8,217 nt of DNA, taken from positions 1-8,217 of the forward strand of contig JAFTIV010000099.1 in assembly GCA_017456685.1 (NCBI GenBank), read 5' to 3'. Below, one piece after another: positions 1-5,613 of the stretch (the first letter of the stretch is position 1; each line of letters starts with the position of its first letter). This DNA comes from Clostridia bacterium (GTDB lineage Bacteria > Bacillota > Clostridia > Oscillospirales > CAG-272). Both the position numbers and the translations under genes were made by a program. Under the pieces are notes generated by a model. That model was not told the origin of the DNA. It did no database searches and saw only the letters and a program-made list of their open reading frames with translations.

Positions 1-2
1 GA

Positions 3-422
3 GAACAAAGAACGGTCGTTGTAAAGAGTATAGATTACGATAGCGGAAGAATGTATACTTCACCAAGAGAGCTTTTTGGCACTTGGGAGGAAAATGCCTC
101 AAAATTCACTACAGGGCAGACCGTTTCTGGAATTATAAGAAGCGTAGAGGACTATGGCGTTTTTGTCGAGCTGACTCCAAATCTTGCGGGTCTTGCCGAG
201 CTAAAGGACGGCGTTGTCTCAGGACAGGGGTGCGCCGTATATATAAAGAGCATAGTGCCCGAAAAAATGAAAATAAAGCTCGTAATTATTGACACATATG
301 AGGCTCAATTGCCACAAAAGCGTCCCGAATATTTTATAGATACCGACAAGGTAACACACATTGATTACTGGCGCTATTCTCCAAGCGTATGTGATAGAGT
401 GGTCGAAACAAAATTTGAATAA
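3..422 (+). CDS. S1 RNA-binding domain protein (3' part, start outside window)
   Basis: The reading frame is open from the first bases, so this is the C-terminal 139 residues of a longer protein. The ATG at 51 is internal: the residues before it (beginning EQRTVVVKSIDYDSGR) read as the end of a preceding domain and no ribosome binding site precedes it. An S1-type OB fold follows, visible as GQTVSGIIRSVEDYGVFVEL and then a NLAGLAEL segment, the usual beta1-beta3 pattern of ribosomal protein S1 repeats. After the fold there is a basic-hydrophobic stretch ending in KLVII and a C-terminal tail containing HIDYWRYSP. The layout matches stand-alone S1-domain proteins of Clostridia, thought to bind RNA; their exact role is not known to me. 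It could instead be one repeat of a longer S1-like protein. The gene ends at a hairpin and faces the histidine kinase gene. Confidence 0.8.
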   Translation, partial: EQRTVVVKSIDYDSGRMYTSPRELFGTWEENASKFTTGQTVSGIIRSVEDYGVFVELTPNLAGLAELKDGVVSGQGCAVYIKSIVPEKMKIKLVIIDTYEAQLPQKRPEYFIDTDKVTHIDYWRYSPSVCDRVVETKFE

Positions 423-425
423 GAA

Positions 426-453
426 AAAGCAGATGCAATCAAGCATCTGCTTT
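426..453. terminator. Bidirectional intrinsic terminator between convergent genes
   Basis: A perfect 11-bp inverted repeat (AAAGCAGATGC at 426-436, GCATCTGCTTT at 443-453) encloses a 6-nt loop. On the + strand it follows the S1 gene stop and is followed by a T-rich run (TTTGCTTTTATT). On the minus strand it follows the kinase stop at 458 and is followed by TTTTTCTT. The A/T flanks on both sides suit a terminator serving both converging transcripts. Confidence 0.85.
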
Positions 454-457
454 GCTT

Positions 458-2089
458 TTATTCCTCATCTGGCAAGCTATCATCGTCAGCATCGTCTGGC
501 TCGCCATCGGCGCTTGTGTTATCTGTATCCTCGCTAAAGGCATACGGGCCAATAGGGTTAGTGTCAAGCATAAAGCTTGATACAGGTGGACGCCTTTTTA
601 TAACCTCTACAATCTTGAATTCGAACCAGAAGGTGCTACCCTCACCGAGCTCACTTGATACACCAAAGCGACAATTGTGAAGAAGCAATATGTTCTTAAC
701 AATCGAAAGACCAAGACCTGTGCCGATTTTAGCACGCGTGTGGATCTTGTCAACCTTGTAATATCTGTCCCAAATAAGAGGTAAGTCCTCGTCGCTTATT
801 CCCATACCTGTATCAGTTACAGAAATTCTAACAATATCATCGGTAACAGCTTGCGAAACAATTACTCGCTTGTCGTTGCCTGTGTAGTTAATCGCATTGT
901 TTATAAGGTTGTAAACAACCTGCAAAATACGAACCTCGTCAGCCATTACATAAATGTCCTCACGGTTATCAAAGCTTATGCTATAGCCATTGTGCGAAAT
1001 AAGATGGTCATAGCGCTCAATCGTTTTGTTTATGACATCGGTAATGTTTAGCCTTTTAACATCAAGCCTTTGAGTTCCCGATTGAAGCTTGGAAACATTT
1101 AGAAGATCGTTTACAAGAGAGGAAAGGCGCGCAGTCTCGTCAATGATAACCTGCATATTCTCAGGCGTATTTTCACCCGGAATATCACGCATAACCTCGC
1201 TATAGCCCGAAATCATCGTAAGAGGCGTTCTAAGGTCATGCGAAATGTTCGCAATAAGGTCCTTTTGCATTCTGTCGAGCTTCGATAGCTCCTCAACCGT
1301 GTGATTAAGGGTTCTTGCAAGCTCTCTTGCCTCAAGCGGTCCTCGCTCTTCAAAATGAACATCATAGTTTCCCCTTGCAAGCTCCTTTGCCTTGTTGCTT
1401 ATATCAGCAATAGGAGAGGACATATGCTTTGATACAATGTATGCAACAATAAATGCCGCAAAGGTCATAAATATAGAAATAACTATAAGCTGGGAGCGAA
1501 TAGTTCTCACCGTCGCATCAATAGGCTGAATAGACGAGTTTAGAATGATAAGAATGGTGTCCCCGCTTGCGTTTTGAGTTGCGGTAACACTAATTATATG
1601 GTCGGCTTCAATATGAGGAATGTCACCCTCAAAATCTTCAGGGTTAAAGCTTGAGTTATCAAAGCGGTCCTTATCAAGCACCTCTATGTAAATACCGCCA
1701 TTTTCGTTGGCTCTCTCAAGCCAATTATTATATAGGTCCTGATTGTAGTTGATAGAGTGCATAATACAATCAAGCTCATCATTATGGACATCACAGTCGT
1801 TTAGCACAATATAGCCTTGTGAGGCATTTACAACCTTTATGCAGGCATTGTGATAGTTGGAAAGCCCAGAGACGAGCGCGCTCAAATCCTTGTTGTCTAT
1901 GTTTTCGCTAATATTATCGCTTGCATCAAGCGCAGCATATTTCTTTACAAATTCATAAAAGGTAGAAAGAAATACCGTTTGAGTAAGCCATAAAATCAAA
2001 AGCATAAAAAGAATGAGCGAGAGCATTGAGATGAAAATCTTAGCTCCAATCGAACCAAATCTTGATTTTAGCTTAATTTTCATCTGCAT
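458..2089 (-). CDS. Membrane sensor histidine kinase (HAMP, HisKA, HATPase_c)
   Basis: About 543 residues counted from the ATG at 2089. It senses an unknown signal and should phosphorylate the regulator encoded just upstream. In order: TM helix at about 16-40; extracytoplasmic domain at about 41-199 with no recognised fold and three Cys (83, 99, 108); second TM at about 200-220; HAMP at about 221-273; HisKA H-box ISHDLRTPLTM with phospho-accepting His284; N-box around 389-402 (QVVYNLINNAINYT); G1 DTGMG at 426-430; G2 GTGLGLS at 456-462. All catalytic motifs are intact. The last ~40 residues after the ATPase domain form an acidic tail with no Lys or Arg. The start is uncertain: TTG at 2095, ATG at 2089 and ATG at 2083 are all in frame, and the only weak Shine-Dalgarno (AGGAT, 2106-2102) lies 6, 12 or 18 nt upstream of them. 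Every choice overlaps the regulator gene (stop at 2073), so translation is probably coupled. Confidence 0.93.
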   Translation of the reverse strand: MQMKIKLKSRFGSIGAKIFISMLSLILFMLLILWLTQTVFLSTFYEFVKKYAALDASDNISENIDNKDLSALVSGLSNYHNACIKVVNASQGYIVLNDCDVHNDELDCIMHSINYNQDLYNNWLERANENGGIYIEVLDKDRFDNSSFNPEDFEGDIPHIEADHIISVTATQNASGDTILIILNSSIQPIDATVRTIRSQLIVISIFMTFAAFIVAYIVSKHMSSPIADISNKAKELARGNYDVHFEERGPLEARELARTLNHTVEELSKLDRMQKDLIANISHDLRTPLTMISGYSEVMRDIPGENTPENMQVIIDETARLSSLVNDLLNVSKLQSGTQRLDVKRLNITDVINKTIERYDHLISHNGYSISFDNREDIYVMADEVRILQVVYNLINNAINYTGNDKRVIVSQAVTDDIVRISVTDTGMGISDEDLPLIWDRYYKVDKIHTRAKIGTGLGLSIVKNILLLHNCRFGVSSELGEGSTFWFEFKIVEVIKRRPPVSSFMLDTNPIGPYAFSEDTDNTSADGEPDDADDDSLPDEE

Positions 2090-2774
2090 ATTCAAATCTA
2101 TATCCTACACCGCGTATAGTAACTATAAAATCTGCGTACGGACCAAGGCTTTTGCGCAAAATCTTTATGTGCGTATCAAGTGTTCTGTCATCGCCAAAGA
2201 AATCGTAGCCCCAAACATCACTAAGAAGCTTGTCTCGAGTAAGGGCAATGTTCTTATTTCTAAGCATATAGAAGAACAAGTCATACTCCTTAGGCGACAT
2301 ATCAACTCTTTCCCCGTCAACATATACAAGCCTTGCAGTAAAGTCAATAACAAGACCACCATTTGCCAAGGATAAAACCTCGTTTTTAACAGTGGCAGGA
2401 GCATCAGCATTGCTCCTTGAGCGCTTCAAAATCGCATTAACCCTTAGCATGAGCTCCTTTGGAGAAAAGGGCTTAATAACATAGTCGTCAATGCCAATCT
2501 CAAAGCCGTTTATTTTATCATACTCCTCGCCTCTTGCAGAGAGCATAACAATAGGAACATTTGAAAACTTTCTAATTTCTCGACAAGCAGAGAAGCCGTC
2601 AAGCTCGGGCATCATAATGTCCATAATAACAATGTCAAATGAATTGTTTTTTAACTGAATAAGCGCTTCCATACCATTTGAGGCCTCGGTAACCGCATGT
2701 CCCTCAAATTCTGCGTATTTACGGATGAGCTTTCTAATCATTTCCTCATCATCAGTAACCAATATGTTGTACAT
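2073..2774 (-). CDS. OmpR/PhoB-family response regulator
   Basis: 233 residues, normal for the family. The receiver domain spans about 1-118. It has the acidic pair Asp8/Asp9, phospho-acceptor Asp52 in VIMDIMMPELDG, Ser79 at the Thr/Ser switch position, and Lys101 in VIKPFSPKEL. A winged helix-turn-helix DNA-binding domain follows at about 130-229, with the recognition segment DDRTLDTHIKILRKSLG and the closing hairpin IRGVGYRFEY typical of OmpR/PhoB proteins. The start is well supported: GAGGTGA at 2787-2781 sits 6 nt before the ATG. It overlaps the histidine kinase gene, its likely partner, and has its own promoter in the gap after htrA. The neighbouring htrA suggests a role in envelope or secretion stress like CssR, but sequence alone does not assign it to a named regulon; VanR-, PhoP- or WalR-like relatives are possible. 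Confidence 0.95.
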   Translation of the reverse strand: MYNILVTDDEEMIRKLIRKYAEFEGHAVTEASNGMEALIQLKNNSFDIVIMDIMMPELDGFSACREIRKFSNVPIVMLSARGEEYDKINGFEIGIDDYVIKPFSPKELMLRVNAILKRSRSNADAPATVKNEVLSLANGGLVIDFTARLVYVDGERVDMSPKEYDLFFYMLRNKNIALTRDKLLSDVWGYDFFGDDRTLDTHIKILRKSLGPYADFIVTIRGVGYRFEYADEN

Positions 2775-2780
2775 TTGTCA

Positions 2781-2787
2781 TCACCTC
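2781..2787 (-). promoter_or_regulatory. Ribosome binding site of the response regulator gene
   Basis: GAGGTGA on the minus strand, 6 nt upstream of the ATG at 2774. It is a near-perfect Shine-Dalgarno and fixes this start. It lies very close to the predicted transcription start of the promoter at 2794-2822, so the leader may be only about 13 nt long if that promoter is used. Confidence 0.8.
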
Positions 2788-2793
2788 ATAAAA

Positions 2794-2822
2794 ATAATAG
2801 CATATATTATATAAAAAGTCAA
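2794..2822 (-). promoter_or_regulatory. Sigma-A type promoter for the two-component operon
   Basis: Read on the minus strand, TTGACT (2822-2817) is followed after exactly 17 nt by TATTAT (2799-2794), a close match to the vegetative consensus. A perfect TATAAT also lies inside the spacer (2811-2806), but the -35 position that would go with it is poor (ATTTTC). The first pairing gives a start near 2787, on top of the ribosome binding site; the second gives a start near 2799 and a more usual leader. Either would let the regulator and kinase be transcribed without htrA. Confidence 0.65.
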
Positions 2823-2832
2823 TAGGGAGAAA

Positions 2833-2858
2833 ATGCGGCACTGTGAAGGGTGCCGCAT
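2833..2858 (-). terminator. Hairpin after htrA, probable terminator
   Basis: A 9-bp GC-rich perfect stem (ATGCGGCAC / GTGCCGCAT) with an 8-nt loop. On the minus strand it lies 45 nt past the htrA stop and is followed by TTTCTCCC, a short, weak T-run. Termination may therefore be partial, with some read-through into the regulator gene. A second, tighter palindrome (GACTGCT-G-AGCAGTC, 2863-2877) lies between htrA and this hairpin and has no T-run of its own. Confidence 0.6.
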
Positions 2859-2903
2859 AGGTGACTGCTGAGCAGTCTATATAAAAAGGAGAGAGATAAA
2901 TGC

Positions 2904-4115
2904 TTAATAAGGCTTTTGATACACTGTAAGAGTAACAGTTAAGAAGGCATTGCCTCTTTTAATAACCGTCTCGATTGTATCACCAGGCTTTGAGTCCCGC
3001 ATAATCTTACGAACATCCTCAAGGGTTGAAATATCAATTCCGTTCATAGCAAGAATAATATCCTGCTTTTGAATGTTGTTGCTGTTGTAGCCCGCATCAA
3101 TGTCGTGAACATATACATAAGAGCCACCAAAGGCATCTGTAGCGCTTGCAACGGTTATGCCAAGATAAGGACCCTCAATTAGGTAATCCACGATTTTTCT
3201 TACATCGTTAGATGGAATTGCGAAGCCTATGCCCTCAATGCCACTACCCATTGATTTTGCGTTTATAATTCCAATAAGCTGTCCTCTCATATTGAAAAGA
3301 CCGCCACCTGAATTTCCTTGGTTAATTGCTGCGTTTGTCTGTAATAGAGTAAATACCTGTCCGTCAATCTCAACCTCACGGTCAAGCGCACTTATAATTC
3401 CGTTAGTGCAAGAGCCACCAAGCTCACCAAGAGGGTTTCCAATTGCAATAACCTCTTGACCAAGAGTTAAATAGTTAGAGTCTCCAAAGCTAACTCCCTT
3501 TAGTGTGTTGGTTGTGTCAACCATAAGCACCGCAATGTCACCCTGAGAATCAGAGCCACGAACGCGAGTTACAGGGTATTCCTTGCCCTCGGTTGTTCTT
3601 ATAGCAATTCTATTTGCAATAGCGCCAGAATCGTTTTCAACAACATGCGCATTTGTTACAATGTAATAGCCAGCGGGATTTCCGTCTATTTTGTAGGAGC
3701 CAATAATAACACCACTACCTGCACCCTCGCTAAGAACAGTGCTTCCTGATACGAATTGAGCCTTTATGTCAACAACGCTGTCCTTTACAGCATATATAAC
3801 CTCGCTGTAGCTTTTATAATCCTCAGTAGTACCCGCAGGAGTTGTTGCTGACGGGTTTTTAGGCGTTGAGGGCTGAGATGTTGGAGAAGAGAATATAAGA
3901 CTTTCTACATTTTTAGTATCGACAGTCCTTGAGGAAACCCTTCCAACTATTATAAAACCAAAAATAGTAGTCAAAAGGATTAAAACGCTGAAAAATGCGC
4001 AAACCAAAATAACGACAAGATTTGTATTTTTTCTTTGTCTTGATTGATATGAATATGGATTTTCATTAAAGCCGTCTGGGTCGTTTTGAAAATCATTATA
4101 AATAAAATCAGCCAT
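2904..4115 (-). CDS. htrA: Membrane-anchored HtrA/DegP-type serine protease (S1C) with one PDZ domain
   Basis: 403 residues from the ATG at 4115. It should degrade or refold misfolded proteins outside the membrane. The N-terminus (1-31) is polar and cytoplasmic, a single TM anchor covers about 32-58 (a long hydrophobic stretch around LVVILVCAFFSVLILL), and a Ser/Thr/Pro linker covers about 73-97. The trypsin-like domain at about 100-312 shows the full triad: His157 in IVTNAHVVEN, Asp193 in GDIAVLMVD, Ser269 in NQGNSGGGLF. One PDZ domain fills about 315-400 (YLGITV..., QKQDIILAMNGIDI...). The start is chosen because AAGGAG (4128-4123) lies 7 nt upstream. An in-frame GTG at 4157 would add 14 residues but has no ribosome binding site and falls inside the promoter. 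It lies directly upstream of a two-component pair on the same strand, as expected for an envelope-stress protease module, and is divergent from pheST. Confidence 0.94.
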   Translation of the reverse strand: MADFIYNDFQNDPDGFNENPYSYQSRQRKNTNLVVILVCAFFSVLILLTTIFGFIIVGRVSSRTVDTKNVESLIFSSPTSQPSTPKNPSATTPAGTTEDYKSYSEVIYAVKDSVVDIKAQFVSGSTVLSEGAGSGVIIGSYKIDGNPAGYYIVTNAHVVENDSGAIANRIAIRTTEGKEYPVTRVRGSDSQGDIAVLMVDTTNTLKGVSFGDSNYLTLGQEVIAIGNPLGELGGSCTNGIISALDREVEIDGQVFTLLQTNAAINQGNSGGGLFNMRGQLIGIINAKSMGSGIEGIGFAIPSNDVRKIVDYLIEGPYLGITVASATDAFGGSYVYVHDIDAGYNSNNIQKQDIILAMNGIDISTLEDVRKIMRDSKPGDTIETVIKRGNAFLTVTLTVYQKPY

Positions 4116-4122
4116 TTTTGTT

Positions 4123-4128
4123 CTCCTT
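4123..4128 (-). promoter_or_regulatory. Ribosome binding site deciding the htrA start
   Basis: AAGGAG on the minus strand, 7 nt before the ATG at 4115. It supports this start over the upstream in-frame GTG at 4157. Confidence 0.85.
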
Positions 4129-4147
4129 TTGCTTGATTTGTGAGTAT

Positions 4148-4196
4148 ATTCTAACACGCGAATGTGATAGTTTTTTGAACATTAAGAGAAAATTAA
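4148..4196 (-). promoter_or_regulatory. htrA promoter: extended -10 with upstream direct repeat
   Basis: On the minus strand TG-T-TAGAAT (TG at 4156-4155, hexamer 4153-4148) is a good extended -10, giving a start near 4141 and a leader of about 26 nt. No -35 box is seen at 17 nt (an A-run is there). Upstream, TTAAT is repeated with an 11-nt period (4196-4192 and 4185-4181), centred near -50. This spacing and sequence resemble the TTAAYA-N5 direct repeats bound by OmpR-family activators such as B. subtilis PhoP. A promoter lacking a -35 with such a repeat suggests activator dependence. The operator role is an inference. Confidence 0.5.
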
Positions 4197-4216
4197 CTGA
4201 AAATATTAAAAAAATC

Positions 4217-4245
4217 TTGCATTTTTTATATTATTGTGTTAAAAT
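4217..4245 (+). promoter_or_regulatory. Sigma-A promoter of the pheST T-box transcript
   Basis: TTGCAT (4217-4222) and TAAAAT (4240-4245) are separated by exactly 17 nt. A TG one base upstream of the -10 (4237-4238) adds an extended -10 element. The predicted start is near 4252, directly before the T-box leader, and is about 110 bp from the divergent htrA start. Confidence 0.8.
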
Positions 4246-4251
4246 AGCCAA

Positions 4252-4521
4252 TGTAAATAACAAAAACAAGAAATGCAAGGAAAAAGTTTGCTTTGACAAG
4301 GGTCTGGTATTTAGAGAGGCGCCTCGTGGCTGTAAGGGTGCTTGCCAATGTGTCAAATGCGTTTCGCTTTGGAGCAGGTCTGCTGAATAATAGTAGGTAG
4401 GCACGGGTGTCCCGTTACAGACTAAGGAAGTGATTGCTTCTTAAGGGCCTTATGGCTAAATTTGGGTGGTACCGCGGACCTTGTTCGCCCCTGTCGTTGT
4501 GACAGGGATTTTTTGTTTTTT
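4252..4521 (+). promoter_or_regulatory. T-box leader (tRNA-Phe sensing) upstream of pheST
   Basis: The leader binds uncharged tRNA-Phe and switches between terminator and antiterminator. Stem I: 7-bp helix 4292-4298/4351-4357, with the conserved distal bulge AGAGAG (4313-4318) and apical segment GTGGCTGTAAG beyond it. The specifier loop lies below that helix, with the Phe codon TTC (4363-4365) followed by a purine. A lower helix AAAG/CTTT (4283-4286/4367-4370) and nearby GGA elements could form a kink-turn. Middle hairpins: 4403-4407/4411-4415 and 4425-4430/4437-4442. The T-box core GGGTGGTACCGCGG is at 4464-4477. Antiterminator: GGG (4464-4466) pairs with CCC (4489-4491), the 7-nt bulge TGGTACC is 4467-4473, and GCG (4474-4476) pairs with CGC (4486-4488). 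UGGU in the bulge would pair with ACCA, fitting the A discriminator of tRNA-Phe. The helix boundaries were drawn by hand. Confidence 0.93.
4489..4521 (+). terminator. T-box regulated terminator of pheST
   Basis: CCCTGTC (4489-4495) and GACAGGG (4501-4507) form a 7-bp stem with a GTTGT loop, followed by two T6 runs split by a G (4509-4521). Its 5' arm shares 4489-4491 with the antiterminator, so the two structures exclude each other, as the T-box mechanism requires. Confidence 0.92.
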
Positions 4522-4558
4522 GCAGAAAAAGGATATTTTAAAATAGGAGATTACAATA

Positions 4559-5596
4559 ATGAAAGAAAAACTTGACGCGTTGCTCCGCGAGGGAGCAGCA
4601 AGGATTCAAGGGGCTCAAACAGAGTCTGCGCTTCAAGAGGTAAAGACAGAGCTTCTTGGTAAGCAAGGAAGTATTACAGAGCTTCTTAAGGAAATTCCAA
4701 AGCTTGATGTTTCCCTTCGTCCCGAAATGGGAAAGGCGGTAAATCAGGTAAAGGCGCTTCTTACAGAGCAAATTGAGGGACGCAGAGAGGAGCTTAAGCT
4801 CAAGGCATCTCAAATTTCCCCTGATTTTGACTGCACTCTTCCTGGAATTGAGCCAAAAATAGGCGGACTTCATCCAATAACTCAAATGTGCTATGACCTT
4901 AATGATGCCTTTCGTTCAATGGGCTTTGAAATCTTTAGCGGTCCTGAAATCACAAGCGAATATTACGCATTTGACAATCTTAATTTCCCACCAAATCACC
5001 CAGCAAGAGAAAGCATGGACACCTATTGGCTTGAGGGACACGATAGCGGAGAGGCAAATGACAAGCTCTGCCTTCGTCCTCATCTAACAGGAGACAGCGT
5101 TCGTTATATGCAAACACATAAGCCCCCTTATCGCTTTGTATATCCGGGCAGAGTTTATAGAAATGAAACAACAGATGCTCGTCACGAAAGGGCATTCTTC
5201 CAATATGAGGCACTTATCGTAGATAAGGACTTTACCTACACCGCAGGAAAGGTAATGATAAAGAGTATCCTTTCAAAGGTATTCGGCAGAGATGTGCCAG
5301 TTAGAATGCGCGCAGGCTTCTTCCCATTTGTTGAGCCAGGCTTTGAAATTGATATGGGATGCCTCGTTTGCAATGGTAAGGGCTGTAGCGTTTGTAAGCA
5401 TGTAGGCTGGATTGAGATTATGCCAGGTGGTACACCTCATCCAAATGTTCTTCGTGCCGCAGGACTTGACCCTGATGAATATACAGGCTTCTATGTAAAC
5501 ATAGGTCTTGATAGACTTGTTATGATGCGTTATGGTGTTGATGATGTTCGTCTTTTCCATAGCACAGACCTTCGCTTCTTGAAGCAATTCCGTTAA
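4559..5596 (+). CDS. pheS: Phenylalanyl-tRNA synthetase alpha subunit
   Basis: 345 residues, normal for bacterial PheS. It is the catalytic subunit of the (alpha-beta)2 enzyme that charges tRNA-Phe in the cytosol. AGGAG (4545-4549) lies 9 nt before the ATG. Residues 1-85 are the charged N-terminal coiled coil that contacts tRNA. The class II core follows: HPITQ at 105-109, the FPPNHPARE segment, motif 2 RVYRNETTDARHERAFFQYE (198-217, keeping the substrate Gln215 and Glu217), FFPFVEP at 254-260 with the aromatic pair Phe255/Phe257, a likely Zn knuckle Cys268/271/276/279, and motif 3 GLDRL at 316-320. Several normally conserved segments differ from the E. coli, Bacillus and Thermus forms: LRPHLTGDSVRYM (usually LRTHTS...), EIMPGGTPHPNVL (usually EILGxGMVHPNVL) and GFYVNIGLDRL (usually GFAFGMGxERL), where the pocket Ala is Tyr312. 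It is downstream of a Phe T-box and 17 nt before pheT, so it is very probably the functional housekeeping gene. Confidence 0.96.
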   Translation: MKEKLDALLREGAARIQGAQTESALQEVKTELLGKQGSITELLKEIPKLDVSLRPEMGKAVNQVKALLTEQIEGRREELKLKASQISPDFDCTLPGIEPKIGGLHPITQMCYDLNDAFRSMGFEIFSGPEITSEYYAFDNLNFPPNHPARESMDTYWLEGHDSGEANDKLCLRPHLTGDSVRYMQTHKPPYRFVYPGRVYRNETTDARHERAFFQYEALIVDKDFTYTAGKVMIKSILSKVFGRDVPVRMRAGFFPFVEPGFEIDMGCLVCNGKGCSVCKHVGWIEIMPGGTPHPNVLRAAGLDPDEYTGFYVNIGLDRLVMMRYGVDDVRLFHSTDLRFLKQFR

Positions 5597-5601
5597 GGAG
5601 G
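5595..5601 (+). promoter_or_regulatory. Ribosome binding site of pheT, overlapping the pheS stop
   Basis: A full AAGGAGG begins in the last two bases of the pheS TAA codon. The 12-nt gap to the ATG is longer than usual, but no other in-frame start lies closer. It suggests coordinated translation of the two subunits. Confidence 0.75.
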
Positions 5602-5613
5602 AACGAAAGAGTA

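Noticed and set aside
51..53. ATG at 51 as the start of the S1-domain gene
   Set aside because: The frame is open upstream to the window edge, the preceding residues look like domain sequence, and there is no ribosome binding site.
219..446. Minus-strand reading frame opposite the S1 gene, and similar long antisense frames within pheS, pheT and the kinase gene
   Set aside because: They are shadow frames of well supported genes with no ribosome binding sites or recognisable domains.
2885..2930. Nine-codon + strand reading frame (ATG at 2899) preceded by AAGGAG
   Set aside because: It overlaps the end of htrA antisense, no + strand promoter is seen, and the purine run is the complement of sequence around the htrA stop. 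Chance is the simpler explanation.
4113..4157. Upstream GTG start for htrA at 4157
   Set aside because: No Shine-Dalgarno precedes it and it falls within the predicted promoter; the ATG at 4115 has an ideal AAGGAG.
4118..4390. Open reading frame of 90 codons on the + strand
   Set aside because: It lies across the htrA 5' region and the T-box stem I, has no ribosome binding site and no protein-like features; the T-box RNA explains the sequence.
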